Below, piece after piece: positions 25,333 to 37,833 of a stretch of 64,000 nucleotides of DNA. A program made the position numbers and the translations under genes. The stretch lies in NCBI GenBank assembly GCA_023525715.1, contig CM042010.1:65352966-65416965 (forward strand), given 5' to 3'. The notes under the pieces are model-generated. The model saw only the letters and a list, made by a program, of their open reading frames with translations, made no database searches and was not told the DNA's origin. This DNA is from Cichorium intybus. Taxonomy: Eukaryota; Streptophyta; Magnoliopsida; Asterales; Asteraceae. How positions within the stretch are numbered: position 1 is the first letter of the stretch; every line of letters begins with the position of its first letter.

Positions 25333-25368
25333 ATTAGTGTGCCGGTGATCCACACGCGCTCCACTAAT
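25333..25368 (-). other. Conserved hairpin motif, stem ATTAGTG/CACTAAT (element C)
   Basis: A perfect 7-bp inverted repeat around TGCCGGTGATCC...CGCTC, at the position equivalent to E 4458-4491. Confidence 0.6.
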
Positions 25369-26430
25369 GATTCACAATGTGCCATACAGTATCCTTTCGG
25401 ATTCCATCCTCTATTGAGATTGCTTCTCCCAGAATCAATTACTTGACTCTGAGTATCGTCTCACTCAACCAAATGTTTTTGAAGTTATGTATCTGTCCAT
25501 GTTGCTTTCTCTTGTTTGGCAGCAACCGGGCTCACCAATGCTTCCAGGTAGTTGGATTATAAATCTGTACCAACTATAGTGTTTTACCACCAATCGGTAT
25601 GTCACCCTGATCATAACTACTTATGATGGTGATCAATACTACTGGCCAATAGGAGGTCATGTCAGTTGCAAAATAGAAATCTGATTTCTGCTCCAAACCT
25701 AGTGATAATTAAAGGTTCTTTCATATGGCAAATCCTAAACTCATTTAGGACTGTCCCAACTCCCACTGTTTCCTTAGACCATGATTTCTTTCTAAAAGAG
25801 CTATTCTTTTACAGTTACAGTGGGATAGCCAATGAAATGACAATGCTAATCACGTTCAGGCTAATCATGAGGTTCGGATGAACACTACAAGACCCTGGAC
25901 TTTCTATGTATAAGTGGGATAATCCCAGCTTTACATTTCAGACAGTGTCTGTAACACCTACTTAGTCTAGGATGCGGTCGGGATATGGTTTATATGGACT
26001 GACTGGTATAGTATTTAACTTATTGGAAACTAATTGGCAATGTATCTCATACATCGAGGATCAAACTGTTTCGACCAATGCTCCATTATCTTCCCTAAGA
26101 CACATTATAACTATTAATGTTCTTGGAATAGAATGAACTGTGAAACCTTTTTCTCAGTTTATGTTGTCGCTCAGTTTCCGTGGAACTTGTACTTCCTTTG
26201 AAGTCCTTGAACTGTTCAAGATTTCAATTCAATCGCTTCTCCCGATAAGCAAAGTCATATTTGTCATACAGAATGATAAATATCGTGAAGTACAAACAAT
26301 TGTGTTCTTTATCAAGATTCGAGCAATACACAGCAACAGGTGTGTTCGTTGCTCTTAATCTCAATGTCCTTTACATATTTATGTAGACTTATGACTTTGT
26401 TAACTTTGCTCAAGACTTGCAATCTTCAGC

Positions 26431-26680
26431 TGACTCTAAGTCAACTGATTCCAAAATCCTATCCTCTGGACCTTTGGGTGATTCATTTCTTGCCACATGT
26501 GCTTTATAAAGAACTTAATCATCATCTGACTCTAAGTTAGATGATTCCAAAGTCCTGTCCAACTGGACCTTCGGTTGATTCATTTCTTGACACATTAAGA
26601 ACTCAATTCATTAAGTGACTTTAAGTCAAACGATTCCAAAGTCCTGTCCAACTGGACCTTTGGTTGAATTGATTCTTATA
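26431..26680 (-). repeat. Three diverged direct repeats of about 90 bp (element C)
   Basis: Units start at 26431, 26527 and 26616. Each contains TGACT.TAAGT, GATTCCAAA.TCCT and GGACCTT.GG. A similar set lies in E at 5645-5800. Confidence 0.8.
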
Positions 26681-27091
26681 ACATTTGTATTAACAATCAT
26701 AAATGACACAATTATTGAATCCAAACACTTTGGATGCATCAACATTCAAGTTATTACTAATCATACATTCAACACATTCATATAACATTTCAAGGACAAT
26801 TTCATACAACATGTGTTAAAAGAAAATTGACCTTTTTATTAAAAACAAAAAATCCTTGAACAATGTAATATATGATAGACAATGTCAAAACGCATCTAAA
26901 GGCTAATAACAATATTTTAATATCTATCTAAACTTCAAAACTGCACGAGCTGGAGATCCAATCCAAATGTGCTCCTATGCGCCAGAGTCCCGTGCCTTCT
27001 TGATTCCCTGCATACAAACCAAAATGTGACTATCATATTATGTATCAAGAAATCTTAGAACAGGAGTTTTGAGGTTTTTAGATATACCTGA

Positions 27092-28560
27092 TGTAACACC
27101 CGGTTCCTCAAATTTAGAATATACCAATTCTTTTAGCCAAACATAATATCATTGAGGTATAATCCCAAAAAGAGTAACAAGTTATACAAGGTTGCCATCT
27201 AAAGCTTAGTTTAAGTGCTTATTTACATACAACAAGTTTCATACTAGTTTTCTCAAATACCGAATGTTTACAAAAAACCAAGTCTATCACAATAAAGTAA
27301 GTCCAAGTCCAAAGTCCATATCCTTCCTAGCTAACCCTCCGTGATGCGTTTCCCACGATCTGCACTTCCAGAACCTAACACAATTAACATTAACAAACAA
27401 TATATGAGCTTTGAGAGCTCTATGAGTAATTAAAGTTTAATTGGACAGCAATTGCCCATCATCTCATTCATATTTTTCTCAATGAACCATCTTGATTCTC
27501 AATATGTACTCATAATGAGGTTCATTTATCCAAGCACTCATAATTGGTATACTCAACCAATTTCAAAACAATTCAAGTCATACTTCTTTCTGCAATAATC
27601 ATCAAAACCAACACATAATTAATCTCTTAATAACTACTTACCTGTTGTGGAATCGATAGGTGGAACTCCTGCACCTCGTGTGTGCTCCTTCCTAGCCTTA
27701 GCTGTAGCATAACAACTCATTTTCATTACTCAAGTTAAGAATAATCTCAATCACACTCAATAGTTATCATAATCAAGGGACTTGTATCATTGAAGCTAGT
27801 TACAATCAAAAGATAACTACAATATCAAAGTTGTAGCTGTCAATTTCATCATCTTAAGACATGTAACCCTAGAAATGCTACAATCAATACTTCTTTAGCT
27901 CGATTTCATAGTTATAACTCTTTTACACTAACTTATCCAAGCAATTTCACTCTAACTCTAACTAATTGCAGGTGGCTCATCAAAACCACAAGGAACCATC
28001 TCAGTTCCAATGATTCAACCGTTAAAACAAGATCAAAATCAAAGAGGATTACCTTACAAGCTCAAAGGATTAATCTCTAGCTTCAATTCGTGATCAATAA
28101 GCTTTAATCTCGACTTAGAAGGGTTAAAATTGATTTTCTAGGGTTTTGGGAGGGTTTTGCTCGAAGTGGATATATCCCAAAATGAAAGAAATTCGCACAT
28201 TAAAAACATATCTGTGCGCGTAACACGGCCCGGGTTGGATAAACACGGCCCGGGTTTTTCCACAATAAAAATCCTCTGTTTGCTTCTGTTGACACAACAC
28301 GGTCCGGGTTCATAGAACACGGCCCGGGTTTTCTTGTGCAAAAATGCACTGTATGCTACTGGATCCCAACACGACCCGTGCTCCTCCAACACGGCCCGTG
28401 TTGCTGCTGAAGAAACAAAAATCGTTTCTAATACTCTTTTCAACATCCAACTTTTCTTAGACGAGTTTTTATCTATCCTAACTCATATAATAACTCAATT
28501 AATCTTTGTTTATAATATAATTGACATATCTTATCATAAATTTAAAGTCACGATATTACA
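27092..28560 (-). repeat. Element D 3' LTR
   Basis: 1469 bp. It contains three palindrome pairs (28222-28402) of the type AACACGGCCCGGGTT or AACACGGCCCGTGTT, at 20-bp spacing within pairs. Confidence 0.95.
28222..28402 (-). promoter_or_regulatory. Paired GC-rich palindromes (D 3' LTR)
   Basis: Pairs start at 28222/28242, 28296/28316 and 28368/28388, all 20 bp apart within the pair; pairs are 74 and 72 bp apart. The copy in the 5' LTR is at about 34596-34776. The sequence differs from F's ACACGACCCGTGT but the arrangement is the same. Confidence 0.75.
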
Positions 28561-30454
28561 AGTTCTTACCCCCTTCGAGAGATTCCGTCCTCGGAATCTC
28601 TTGAAACAAGTAAGGATATTTCGACCGCATCTCTCCCTCAGCTTCCCAAGTAACATCTGATCCTTTATGATGTCGCCATTGCACTTTTACTAATTCCACT
28701 TCTTTATTTCGCAATTTCTTAACTTTCTTTTCTAGAATTTGCTCCGGCATCTCTTGATATCTTAATTTCTCATCTAGTTGAACTCCAGCCAAGGGTACCC
28801 GAGTGGATTGGTCATGCAATGTTTTTCTAAGGTCTGACACATGGAATACATTGTGGACACCCCACAACTCCTCTGGAAGCTTAAGCTTATACGCAACTGC
28901 TCCAACTCTCTCCAAAACTCGAAAGGGTCCGATAAAGCGTGGGCTCAACTTACCTCTCTTGTCAAATCGAATTACTCCCTTCCATGGAGACACTTTCAGC
29001 ATTACCATGTCCCCAACACTGAACTCTAACGGCTTTCTTCTTCTATCTGCATATTGCTTTTGGCGGTTTTGGGCTACCCGCATGTGCTCACGGATGCTTT
29101 GTATCTTCTCTTCGGTCTCGACTATAATCTCTGGTCCCACCAATGGTTTCTCTCCAGTCTCTGTCCAACAAGTCGAGGTCCGACACGGTGCACCATATAA
29201 GGCTTCAAAAGGTGCCATCTGTATACTGGAGTGATAAGTGTTGTTATAGGCAAACTCCACTAAAGGCAGATGATCTTCCCAACTGCCTCTAAAATCAATG
29301 ATGCAGGCTCGTAGCATATCTTCATGTGTCTGTATCGTCCTTTCCGACTGTTCGTCTGTCTGAGGATGATAAACAGTACTCAACAAAGCTTTAGTGCCAA
29401 AATGTTTTCGAAAACTCTGCCAGAAATGTGAATTGAATCGACTATCTCTATCAGAAATTATTGAAGTTGGCACTCCATGTCGTCTCACTACTTCTCTCGT
29501 ATAAATCTCAGCTAGCTTTGACACTTGGTAATCTTCTCGGATTGGAATAAAATGAGCCGACTTTGTTAACCTGTCAACAATCACCCATATAGAATCATAT
29601 CCTCGAGGAGTCCGAGGCAACTTTGTGATGAAATCCATAGTGATTTCATCCCATTTCTTCATTGGTACAGGTAACGGTTGCACTGCTCCATATGGCTTTT
29701 GATGATTGGCTTTTACTTGAAGACACGTCAAGCAGTTCTCCACAAAGTGTCCTACATCTCGCTTCATACCTGGCCACCAGTAGTATGGCTTTAAAGTATG
29801 ATACATCCATGTACTACCAGGGTGAACCGAATATCTAGTACAATGAGCATCCTCCAGCAATATTTGTCTCTCCTTGCCATGCCTCGGAACCCAAACTCCC
29901 CCTTGGAAAGTCTTGATTCCTTGTGCATTTTCCACAAGTTTCTCTACATAACCAATCATCCTCTCTTTCTTCAAGTCATTAGCTTCAACTTGGCATCTAC
30001 GTATCACCTCCAGTAATCGACTCACAATCCCCATTCGAGCCGATACGACTCGAATAGGCGGCTTTTTACGGCTTAGTGCATCCGCCACTACGTTAGCTTT
30101 ACCGGGATGGTAAAGTATTTCACAATCATAATCTTTTAGCAGATCCATCCACCGTCTTTGTCTCATATTTAACTCTTTCTGATCAAACAAGTATTTCAAA
30201 CTTTTGTGATCCGTGTAGATCTGGAATCGCACGCCATAAAGATAGTGTCGCCACATCTTCAATGCAAAAATTATCGCCGCCAACTCTAAATCGTGTACTG
30301 GATAAGCTTTTTCATGTGGTTTTAGCTGTCGAAGGCATATGCTATCACTCATCCTCTTTGCATCAACACACATCCAAGACCACTTAAGGAGGCATCGCTG
30401 TAAAGAACAAAGTCTTCCCCTCCTTGAGGTAACGCCAACACTGGAGCCTTGCAT
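28556..30454 (-). pseudogene. pol: RNase H C-terminus, integrase and chromodomain-like tail (element D)
   Basis: An open frame of 632 codons, out of frame with the RT upstream. The real part begins at RQLKPHEKAYPVHDLELAA (RNase H). Integrase has the zinc region (YSVHPGST, CLTC), ITMDFITKLP, SDRDSRF and QSERTIQT with the catalytic D, D and E, then FIGPFRVLERVGAVAYKL (GPF/Y module) and VKVQWRHHKGSDVTWEAE (chromodomain-like tail). The codon before QSERT is Glu where Gly is usual. The stop codon (28556-28558) lies inside the LTR. Confidence 0.88.
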
Positions 30455-32211
30455 AAACCATCTCGTAGTTGTTCAAAGGCTGACTGTTGTGCCTCAGTCC
30501 AGCTAAATTTCTCCGTCTTCTTAGTCAACTTGGTTAAGTGTGTAGCTATACGAGAAAAGTTTTCAACGAATCGTCGGTAATAGCCTGCTAACCCCAAGAA
30601 ACTACGAACCTCCATTAGACTCTTTGGCGGCTCCCAACTCATTACGGCTTTGATCTTTGCTGGATCTACCTTTATACCGTCTTCATTTATCACATGGCCA
30701 AGAAATTGAATCTCCCGCAACCAGAATTCGCATTTTGAAAATTTTGCATATAATTTCTCGTCTCGGAGAAGATCTAGCATTTGTTGCAAATGAAATCTAT
30801 GCTCATCTCGACTCTTTGAATAAATCAGGATGTCGTCGATAAACACAATTACGAATTTATCAAGAAAGGGACGACAAACCCGATTCATCAAATCCATAAA
30901 AGCAGCTGGAGCATTAGTCAAACCAAACGGCATGACTAAGAACTCATAATGACCATACCTCGTGCGAAAAGCTGTCTTCGGAATATCAACTTCTTGTACT
31001 CTCAATTGATGATAACCGGATCTCAAATCGATCTTTGAGAAATACGTGGCTCCGTGTAGTTGATCAAATAAATCATCGATCCGTGGTAACGGATAACGAT
31101 TCTTTATCGTGATCTTGTTAAGCTCTCGGTAATCTATGCACATTCTCATGGAGCCATCTTTCTTTTTCACAAAGAGTATAGGTGCACCCCACGGAGACGA
31201 ACTCGGACGAATAAACCCAAGTTCTAACAACTCTTGCAACTGTCTCTTTAATTCTTCCATTTCAGACGGTGCCAATCGATAAGGTGGTCGAGCTACCGGC
31301 TTCGCCCCCGGTATTACCTCGATCACAAACTCAACTTGTCTACTTGGTGGTAAGCCTGGAAGATCATCGGGAAATACATCGGGATAATCACAAACCACTT
31401 CTACTTCTTCTATTTTGGAATGTTTTGACTCGACACTAATCACATATTCCATAATCAATTCACCCCCTCTTTCCATATATCTCCTAGCCGTTGCAAGTGA
31501 CACTATCGGTACTTTTCGGGAACGTCGTTCACCTCGTATCAAAATTCGGGAACCACTCGGTGTCTTTATGGAAAGTGTTTTCTCATGACAATCCATTTGA
31601 CCTCTATTATCATCCATCCAATCCATCCCGACTATCACATCAAACTCATGATTAATGATCGGCTTCAGATTAATAAGATACACAACCCCATAAATCTCAA
31701 GCCGACAATGCTCGTAGTGACTTTTTACTAAAACACATCTCCCATCTGCTACATCTACTATCACTTTCTCATATAAATCGACTAACGGAATATTTAGTTT
31801 AGAAGCAAAGGACTCCGATATAAAAGACACGGAAGCACCGGAATCAAAAAGTACTCGTGCTTGAGAAGAGTTCAAGCTAAAAATACCTGTGATAACATCA
31901 GTTTGATCTCGAGCCTCATCGACGGTTAATTGAAAAGCTCTCGTTTTCACGTGACCGCCGCTTCTGTCTCCTCGATCATCTCGATCTTGGCCTCCTCCTC
32001 GTCCGGTCCTTTGAAAATCTTTTTGAGACTCAGACTTCATCTTTGGGCAATCGGGGCGAATATGCCCACTTTCTCCACAGTTGAAACAAACATGGCGACT
32101 CTCGGTACACTGGCGAGCCATATGTCCTGTCTTTCCACACTGAAAACAAACTGATGGTGGGGTTCGAGAATCACATTCCCCAGTGTGCTTTCCCTGCACT
32201 TCTTGCACCAT
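30349..32211 (-). pseudogene. pol: Gag C-terminus, protease, RT and RNase H start (element D)
   Basis: One open frame with two intact zinc knuckles (CFQCGKTGHMARQC, CFNCGESGHIRPDC), protease (FDSGASVSFIS), RT (MRMCIDYRELN, DLRSGYHQLR, FIDDILIYS near 30832-30843) and RNase H start (VLYSDASLSGLGCVLMQRG). At 12587-12589 F has a stop where D keeps Arg, so in this family gag, protease and RT are one continuous frame. The frame ends at a TGA where F has CGA, followed closely by a 1-bp deletion in RNase H. Confidence 0.9.
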
Positions 32212-33182
32212 CTTTCCTCCTTCTTTTTAGTTTCACCACGGAATTGAGAACCCGTGGTAGCGGGTCTCTGAGAAGTATCTACAGCTTTGCCTTCCCACTT
32301 TCTTTTGAATCCTCCCACTTCTTTTTCAGTTCTTCTTTCTTCCTCCTGTCTTTGCAACTCCCTTTCTCTCGATCTTGCTGCCTCGGCAACTTGTTGAAAG
32401 GTAGTATATATGGAACTTGGCAAAAACTCTCGGATCTAGGTTTTTAAACCCCACAAGTAACGATCTATTTTACGCTCCTCCGTGTCAACTTGATGTTGCG
32501 CAAACCTCGCCTTCTCATTGAAATCCAACGTATATTGTTGCACTGTTCTCGACCCTTGTTGTAACTTTAAAAATTCTTCTTCTATTCCTTTCAGAGCATT
32601 ATTGGAACAATAGTACTCAGTAAACTTCAATTTGAACTGTTCCCAACTCAATGTATATGCCAAGCTTTCTCCGATCTCCATACACGTATTCTTCCACCAG
32701 AACTATGCATCCTCCTTTAACAGGTTTGTTGCAAACTCAACTTTATCCGCCTCGTCACATTTACTTGTGCGGAACATCTTTTCAACATGAGTCAACCAAT
32801 TTTTGGCTGCTATGGGATCATCTTTTCCATAGAAATCGTATGGCTTGCACTTTTGGAAAACATCATAAGTGCACCTTCTTGTTTTCTCGGGCATTCTAGC
32901 TCCACTAGTCTCAATAAAGATCTCTCCACGATCCTCTCTCTGTTCAGGCTAGACCGGGGTTGGTCCCGAAGTACCTCCAGTTGTAGCCTCCGCTTGAGGC
33001 TTCAAATAAGTTGGTAATATATCCTTGATCGCTTTTGCTACCTTAGCTGCCGTCATCTCCTACATATTACTCTGTATCTCGGGAGGTCGCTCTTCCTCGG
33101 GTTGACGCTCTTTACCCGAATCTCGTGATCCCGATTTATCTCTTGATGGATCACCTCACTCTTTTTCTTTTCCAGCACTCAT
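32037..33182 (-). pseudogene. gag: Gag N-terminal and central part (element D)
   Basis: Start ATG at 33182-33180, matching F's at 14224. Nonsense codons relative to F: TGA at 33158-33156 (CGA in F), TAG at 32951-32949, 32705-32703 and 32438-32436; the last two are CAG in F. A 1-bp deletion in the first zinc knuckle (CKKCRES for CKKCRRKH) shifts the frame into 30349-32211. Conserved stretches include FYGKDDPIAAKNWL and FKLKFTEYYCSNNAL. Confidence 0.88.
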
Positions 33183-33209
33183 TTTAACTGAAAAAGAAAA
33201 TCAACTCGT

Positions 33210-33352
33210 TTAGTAATTACCACCATAATACTCAATATAGTGTGTAATCAACTCATTTTGTATATCACCATAATGCCCAATATGGTGTATAATCAACTCA
33301 TTTTGTATATCACCATAATACTCAATATGGTGTATAATCAACTCAATTGTGA
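33210..33352 (-). repeat. 45-bp tandem repeat in the element D leader, hairpin-forming
   Basis: About 2.7 units. Two carry CACCATA...TATGGTG stems around an 8-nt loop; the first has CACCATA opposite TATAGTG. This matches F's array (CACTATA/TATAGTG) with paired changes. Confidence 0.85.
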
Positions 33353-33449
33353 TACACCACAAAGGATAGATACTCGGGACTCTTTGGGACTTCTCTATCT
33401 CATTGGTTTAAGTCTAAACGAATCTCAAGGTTTAATTCCCTTAAACCAC

Positions 33450-33462
33450 GGCTCTGATACCA
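33450..33462 (-). other. Primer-binding site (element D), initiator tRNA-Met
   Basis: TGGTATCAGAGCC on the minus strand, 3 nt after the 5' LTR. Confidence 0.92.
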
Positions 33463-33465
33463 ACT

Positions 33466-34934
33466 TGTAACACCCGGTTCCTCAAATTTAGAATATACCA
33501 ATTCTTTTAGCCAAACATAATATCATTGAGGTATAATCCCAAAAAGAGTAACAAGTTATACAAGGTTGCCATCAAAAGCTTAGTTTAAGTGCTTATTTAC
33601 ATACAACAAGTTTCATAGTAGTTTTCTCAAAAACCGAATGTTTACAAAAAACCAAGTCTATCACAAGAAAGTAAGTCTAAGTCCAAAGTCCATATCCTTC
33701 CCAGCTAACCCTCCGTGATGCGTTTCCCACGATCTGCACTTCCAGAACCTAACACAATTAACATTAACAAACAATATATGAGCTTTGAGAGCTCTATGAG
33801 TAATTAAAGTTTAATTGGACAGCAATTGCCCATCATCTCATTCATATTTTTCTCAATGAACCGTCTTAATTCTCAATATGTACTCATAATGAGGTTCATT
33901 TATCCAAGCACTCATAATTGGTATACTCAACCAATTTCAAAACAATTCAAGTCATACTTCTTTCTGCAATAATCATCAAAACCAACACATAATTAATCTC
34001 TTAATAACTACTCACCTGTTGTGGAATCGATAGGTGGAACTCCTGCACCTCGTGTGTGCTCCTTCCTAGCCTTAGCTGTAGCATAACAACTCATTTTCAT
34101 TACTCAAGTTAAGAATAATCTCAATCACACTCAATAGTTATCATAATCAAGGGACTTGTATCATTGAAGCTAGTTACAATCAAAAGATAACTACAATATC
34201 AAAGTTGTAGCTGTCAATTTCATCATCTTAAGACATGTAACCCTAGAAATGCTACAATCAATACTTCTTTAGCTCGATTTCATAGTTATAACTCTTTTAC
34301 ACTAACTAATCCAAGCAATTTCACTCTAACTCTAACTAATTACAGGTGGCTCAACAAAACCACAAGGAACCATCTCAGTTCCAATGATTCAATCGTTAAA
34401 ACAAGATCAAAATCAAAGAGGATTACCTTACAAGCTCAAAGGATTAATCTCTAGCTTTAATTCGTGATCAATAAGCTTTAATCTCGACTTAGAAGGGTTA
34501 AAATTGATTTTCTAGGGTTTTGGGAGGGTTTTGCTCGAAGTGGATATATCCCAAAATGAAAGAAATTCGCACATTAAAAACATATCTGTGCGCATAACAC
34601 GGCCCGGGTTGGATAAACACGGCCCGGGTTTTTCCACAATAAAAATCCTCTGTTTGCTTCTGTTGACACAACACGGTCCGGGTTCATAGAACACGGCCCG
34701 GGTTTTCTTGTGCAAAAATGCACTGTATGCTACTGGATCCCAACACGACCCGTGCTCCTCCAACACGGCCCGTGTTGCTGCTGAAGAAACAAAAATCGTT
34801 TCTAATACTCTTTTCAACATCCAACTTTTCCTAGACGAGTTTTTATCTATCCTAACTCATATAATAACTCAATTAATCTTTGTTTATAATATAATTGACA
34901 TATATTATCATAAATTTAAAGTCACGGTATTACA
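33466..34934 (-). repeat. Element D 5' LTR
   Basis: 1469 bp, nearly identical to 27092-28560, including the three palindrome pairs (from about 34596). Confidence 0.95.
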
Positions 34935-34939
34935 CCTGA

Positions 34940-35727
34940 GCTTTCAAAAGAGTTGGAGCGTCTTCCAATCTTTCGGTGACTATATCCGATTTAGTGGATT
35001 CCCAGTTTGAGACATGTCCGGGCAATCTCGACCGTTTCTTGTTACGTCTCTTCACTGGACTTAATCCAGAAGTAGTTGGGTCATTGGAGCTATGCCTGTC
35101 CAAGATTGACTCATATAAAGTCAACAGTGGACGCATTTCCATGAGGGTCCTTTTCTGGTATTCCTTTCTATACGTCTAAATGAACAGATCGTACTTGCTG
35201 GTCAGTGAGGCGAATAGAATCTTAACACTCTTTTCCTGACTCATGGAATAACCAAGTTTGTACAATTCGCCAATGTACGCTTCAATCTGAAGAACATGCG
35301 AATTGACGCTACTTCCTACTTTCAGCTTGCACTCTGCAAGTCTTTTGAAGATCCTAGCTTGTTCCTCTTCAACTGGTTTTTGGAACTTTTCCCCAACCAG
35401 TTGCATTAACTCATATGGCCCCAAGGATTCAAAATCCTTGCGGAACTCGGGGTCAATGGTTAATAGCATGAGGTCACGAATCTCTTCGGATTCATCAACT
35501 AAGAGGTTATGCTTATCATAAGAACCGTTTATGATGACTTGTTCCGGTGGGACCGAGATCGGATACTCGGTGAGATGTAGCTTGCCAGCAATGCTGAGAA
35601 CCAGTCTCCAATTGCGAAGCCATTCCTTACAGTTGAGGCCAGTCAGCCTTTCCATATTTGGCAGGTGCATTCTGATGCTTTCAGAAATGGGTGAAGGAGG
35701 AGAAGGAGGAGAATTGACACTTGACAT
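34940..35727 (-). pseudogene. gag: Gag-like gene of the non-autonomous element C
   Basis: Starts at the ATG at 35727 with MSSVNSPPSPPSP and is open for 183 codons to TAG (35178-35176). E has CAG at this codon, so a C to T change ended the frame; homologous residues continue in frame (METRPLLTLYESIL-like, VKRRNKKRSR, SNWESTKSDIVTERL) to the D insertion. WLRNWRLVLS, LTIDPEFRKDFESLG and LASLTSKYD resemble the copia gag layout. In A and B the corresponding positions are WIRNIKMALR, TMNPELQRI and LNSLPSSYD, so identity is low. No zinc knuckle is seen. The probable role is particle formation or RNA packaging, by inference. Confidence 0.72.
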
Positions 35728-37056
35728 CTATAAAATAAACAGAATTTATTAGTTTAATTGATCCTTTTAAATAATTACCCAATATGTTATTTAATAAGGC
35801 TAGGATCCAAAATACCCCAACTATGGTGTGAAGAGGGATGACGTAATCACAACATAATCGTCATTGAGGTAGATAAACACTTATCGATTTCATCATATGA
35901 AATTCCTAGATCTGTTGAGATTCATTGAACTTTTCAATGGCATGTTTAATCTTGGATGTGCTCCACTGTTTGTGACTGGGATACCGAGGATCACAAACTC
36001 GATATGAATAACCATGCAAATTAGCTTGGTACTCTCGGGTTAATTATCATCTCTAATTGATGTGCCGGGAAACCCATTGCAACTCTTTATGAACCCCTAT
36101 TGGTGTGCCGGTAAACCACACACGCTCCACCAATGTTTCATAAAGTGCAATGTGCAATTTCATGGATTAGCACCAATTCATATTTTTCCTAAAGTAACTA
36201 GATTTAGGTTTTATTAAGCTGTTCCAGTACTTTGAATAATATCATTATACTTTTAATGAGATTAAGTTGGTCCTATCAAACCCGTTTGGCTAACGACCCT
36301 CCACTGATCAGGCGAGCGGTGGGTGAGAGTGGACTCCCATTAGACTGCCATTTTATAGGCAGTCTCCTTATACCCACTTTATAGATCAGCTTCGTGAATG
36401 AGGCCTACTAGTGATTTGACTAACCATTAAATCTTATACATATAATATTAAATTTTAATTATAATATATAAGATGAATTTTAAACCTTTTAAAATGTTTT
36501 TGGTTTATCTTTTAATTTATTGGAATTTAAACTATTAAATTTAAAATTAAATTAAACCTTTTAAAATCGATTTAATTATCTTTTAATTAAACCATTAATT
36601 AAATTAATTAAATTTTGATATTTTAAACCTTTTAAAATATTTTAGGATTTATCTTTTAATTTTTGCCAATTTAAAAAAATAAATAAATTTAAATTAAATT
36701 AAATCCTTGAATTATCTTTTAATTACCAATTAATTAAATTAATTCAAATGTAGATAGGTTTTACCAAATTAATCAAATTAATTTAAACCTATCTTAAACC
36801 TCTTAATTTTCGATTTCAAATAATGGGTTTAAGGTTATCCATTTAATTAATCAAATTAAAGTTACCAAAAATAGAATACCTTCTAAAACCCTAATCAAAT
36901 TTTCGAAAATCAAAAAGGGGGAGGGGCTAGGGTTTTCAAAACCCTAACCCTAAATCGATTTCAATATAATTAGGGTTTATAAGCTTTAAACCCTAAAATT
37001 TAGGAAAACAATTATAGCAATTCAACAAGAAAACAACCAAAATGCTCTGATACCAC
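35728..37056 (-). other. Element C leader and PBS
   Basis: About 1.3 kb, homologous to the leaders of A, B and E. PBS TGGTATCAGAGC on the minus strand at 37044-37055. One conserved hairpin (36100-36133, TTGGTG/CACCAA) is intact. A second near 36058 is destroyed by a deletion joining TGTGCCGG to GAAACCC. Confidence 0.8.
36100..36133 (-). other. Conserved hairpin motif, stem TTGGTG/CACCAA (element C leader)
   Basis: Same stem and core as A 50522-50555. Confidence 0.62.
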
Positions 37057-37833
37057 TGAAGGGTTTTATGCAAATCAATGAACTAAAAACCTAAGTTCAC
37101 ATGCAACCTATAAGGATCTATGTTTTCTTCTAATTGAACATATAATAATTCCTAAAGGCTTATAAGAAATTAACTAAAAAATAAAATCAGAAAAACTAAC
37201 CTTTTAGGATTTCTTGGAAGCTGAACGGCACAAGTGTCCTGCCTCAAATGAGATCACACCCAGGGAGCAGGAGAGAGGTCACGAAAATTCCAAAGACTAG
37301 GTAAAAGTGGCGCAGAAAATAGGCTACCCCAGGGTCCCTATTTATAGTTCCAAGCGGATAACCAGATAAGCCTTTAGAGATAAACCTTTTTGAATTCAAA
37401 TTAAGATAAGCCTTTATCTTAATAATTCAAACATATTTATTCTAATTATCATTATCGAAATTATGGTTTATCTTAACCATAATTTTGCTGGTTATTATAG
37501 CTGCCAAAATTGTCACTTACTCAACTATTGAATAATGACAATTCAGCCCCTAAACCTTTAATTAATTAAATTAATCACCAAATTAAATCCAATTAATTCC
37601 AGATTAATTTCTAATTAATTAATATAGTTTCTAATTAATATACTATCACTTTAATATATTAATAAACAATTTATTTAATTTCTATTGATTTATTAATCAC
37701 ATAATAAATCAATCTTTCTCTCTACTGAACTTTCTACCAAAACTTCAGCTATGAGGGCAACCCAAATGGACTATGCTACTATTAATTAGATAAATACTAA
37801 TTATTAGTCATGGCTTAGACACCTAATCCAACA
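37057..37833 (-). repeat. Element C 5' LTR
   Basis: 777 bp, TGTTGG...CCCTTCA on the minus strand. It matches 22453-23230 with few changes, including one small deletion near 37290. Confidence 0.95.

Larger units (their letters stand above)
23231..27086 (-). other. Element C 3' UTR, non-coding core and protease trace
   Basis: PPT at 23231-23243, 3' UTR to about 23980, then a core homologous to E 3121-6052 without detectable genes. It holds two conserved hairpins (24338-24369, 25333-25368) and three direct repeats at 26431-26680. Just before the D insertion (27087) the minus strand encodes a degenerate FLDT...SH, corresponding to E's FLDTGCVSHIW. Confidence 0.75.
27092..34934 (-). mobile_element. 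Element D, Ty3/gypsy chromovirus-like retrotransposon
   Basis: 7843 bp, LTRs of 1469 bp each (27092-28560, 33466-34934), TSD CCTGA (27087-27091, 34935-34939), inserted in C between gag and the protease trace. Same family as F and same gene order. Its gag carries several nonsense codons and a frameshift, and pol has one TGA plus a frameshift; the RT, integrase and chromodomain-like tail are otherwise well conserved. Equal LTR lengths and few differences suggest a fairly recent insertion. Confidence 0.96.
22453..37833 (-). mobile_element. Element C, non-autonomous copia-type element (holds gypsy element D)
   Basis: LTRs 22453-23230 (778 bp) and 37057-37833 (777 bp), TSD TAAAG (22448-22452, 37834-37838), inside the RNase H region of B. 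Without D and its TSD it is about 7.5 kb, like E. Contents on the minus strand: PBS, leader, gag-like gene, [D], protease trace, non-coding core, 3' UTR, PPT. It is the best-preserved member of the group in the window: its gag is open for 183 codons. Confidence 0.94.

Noticed and set aside
28334..28660. Plus-strand open frame near the end of D, with a related one at 34708-35010
   Set aside because: They start inside the D LTRs across the palindrome array and run antisense to the element.
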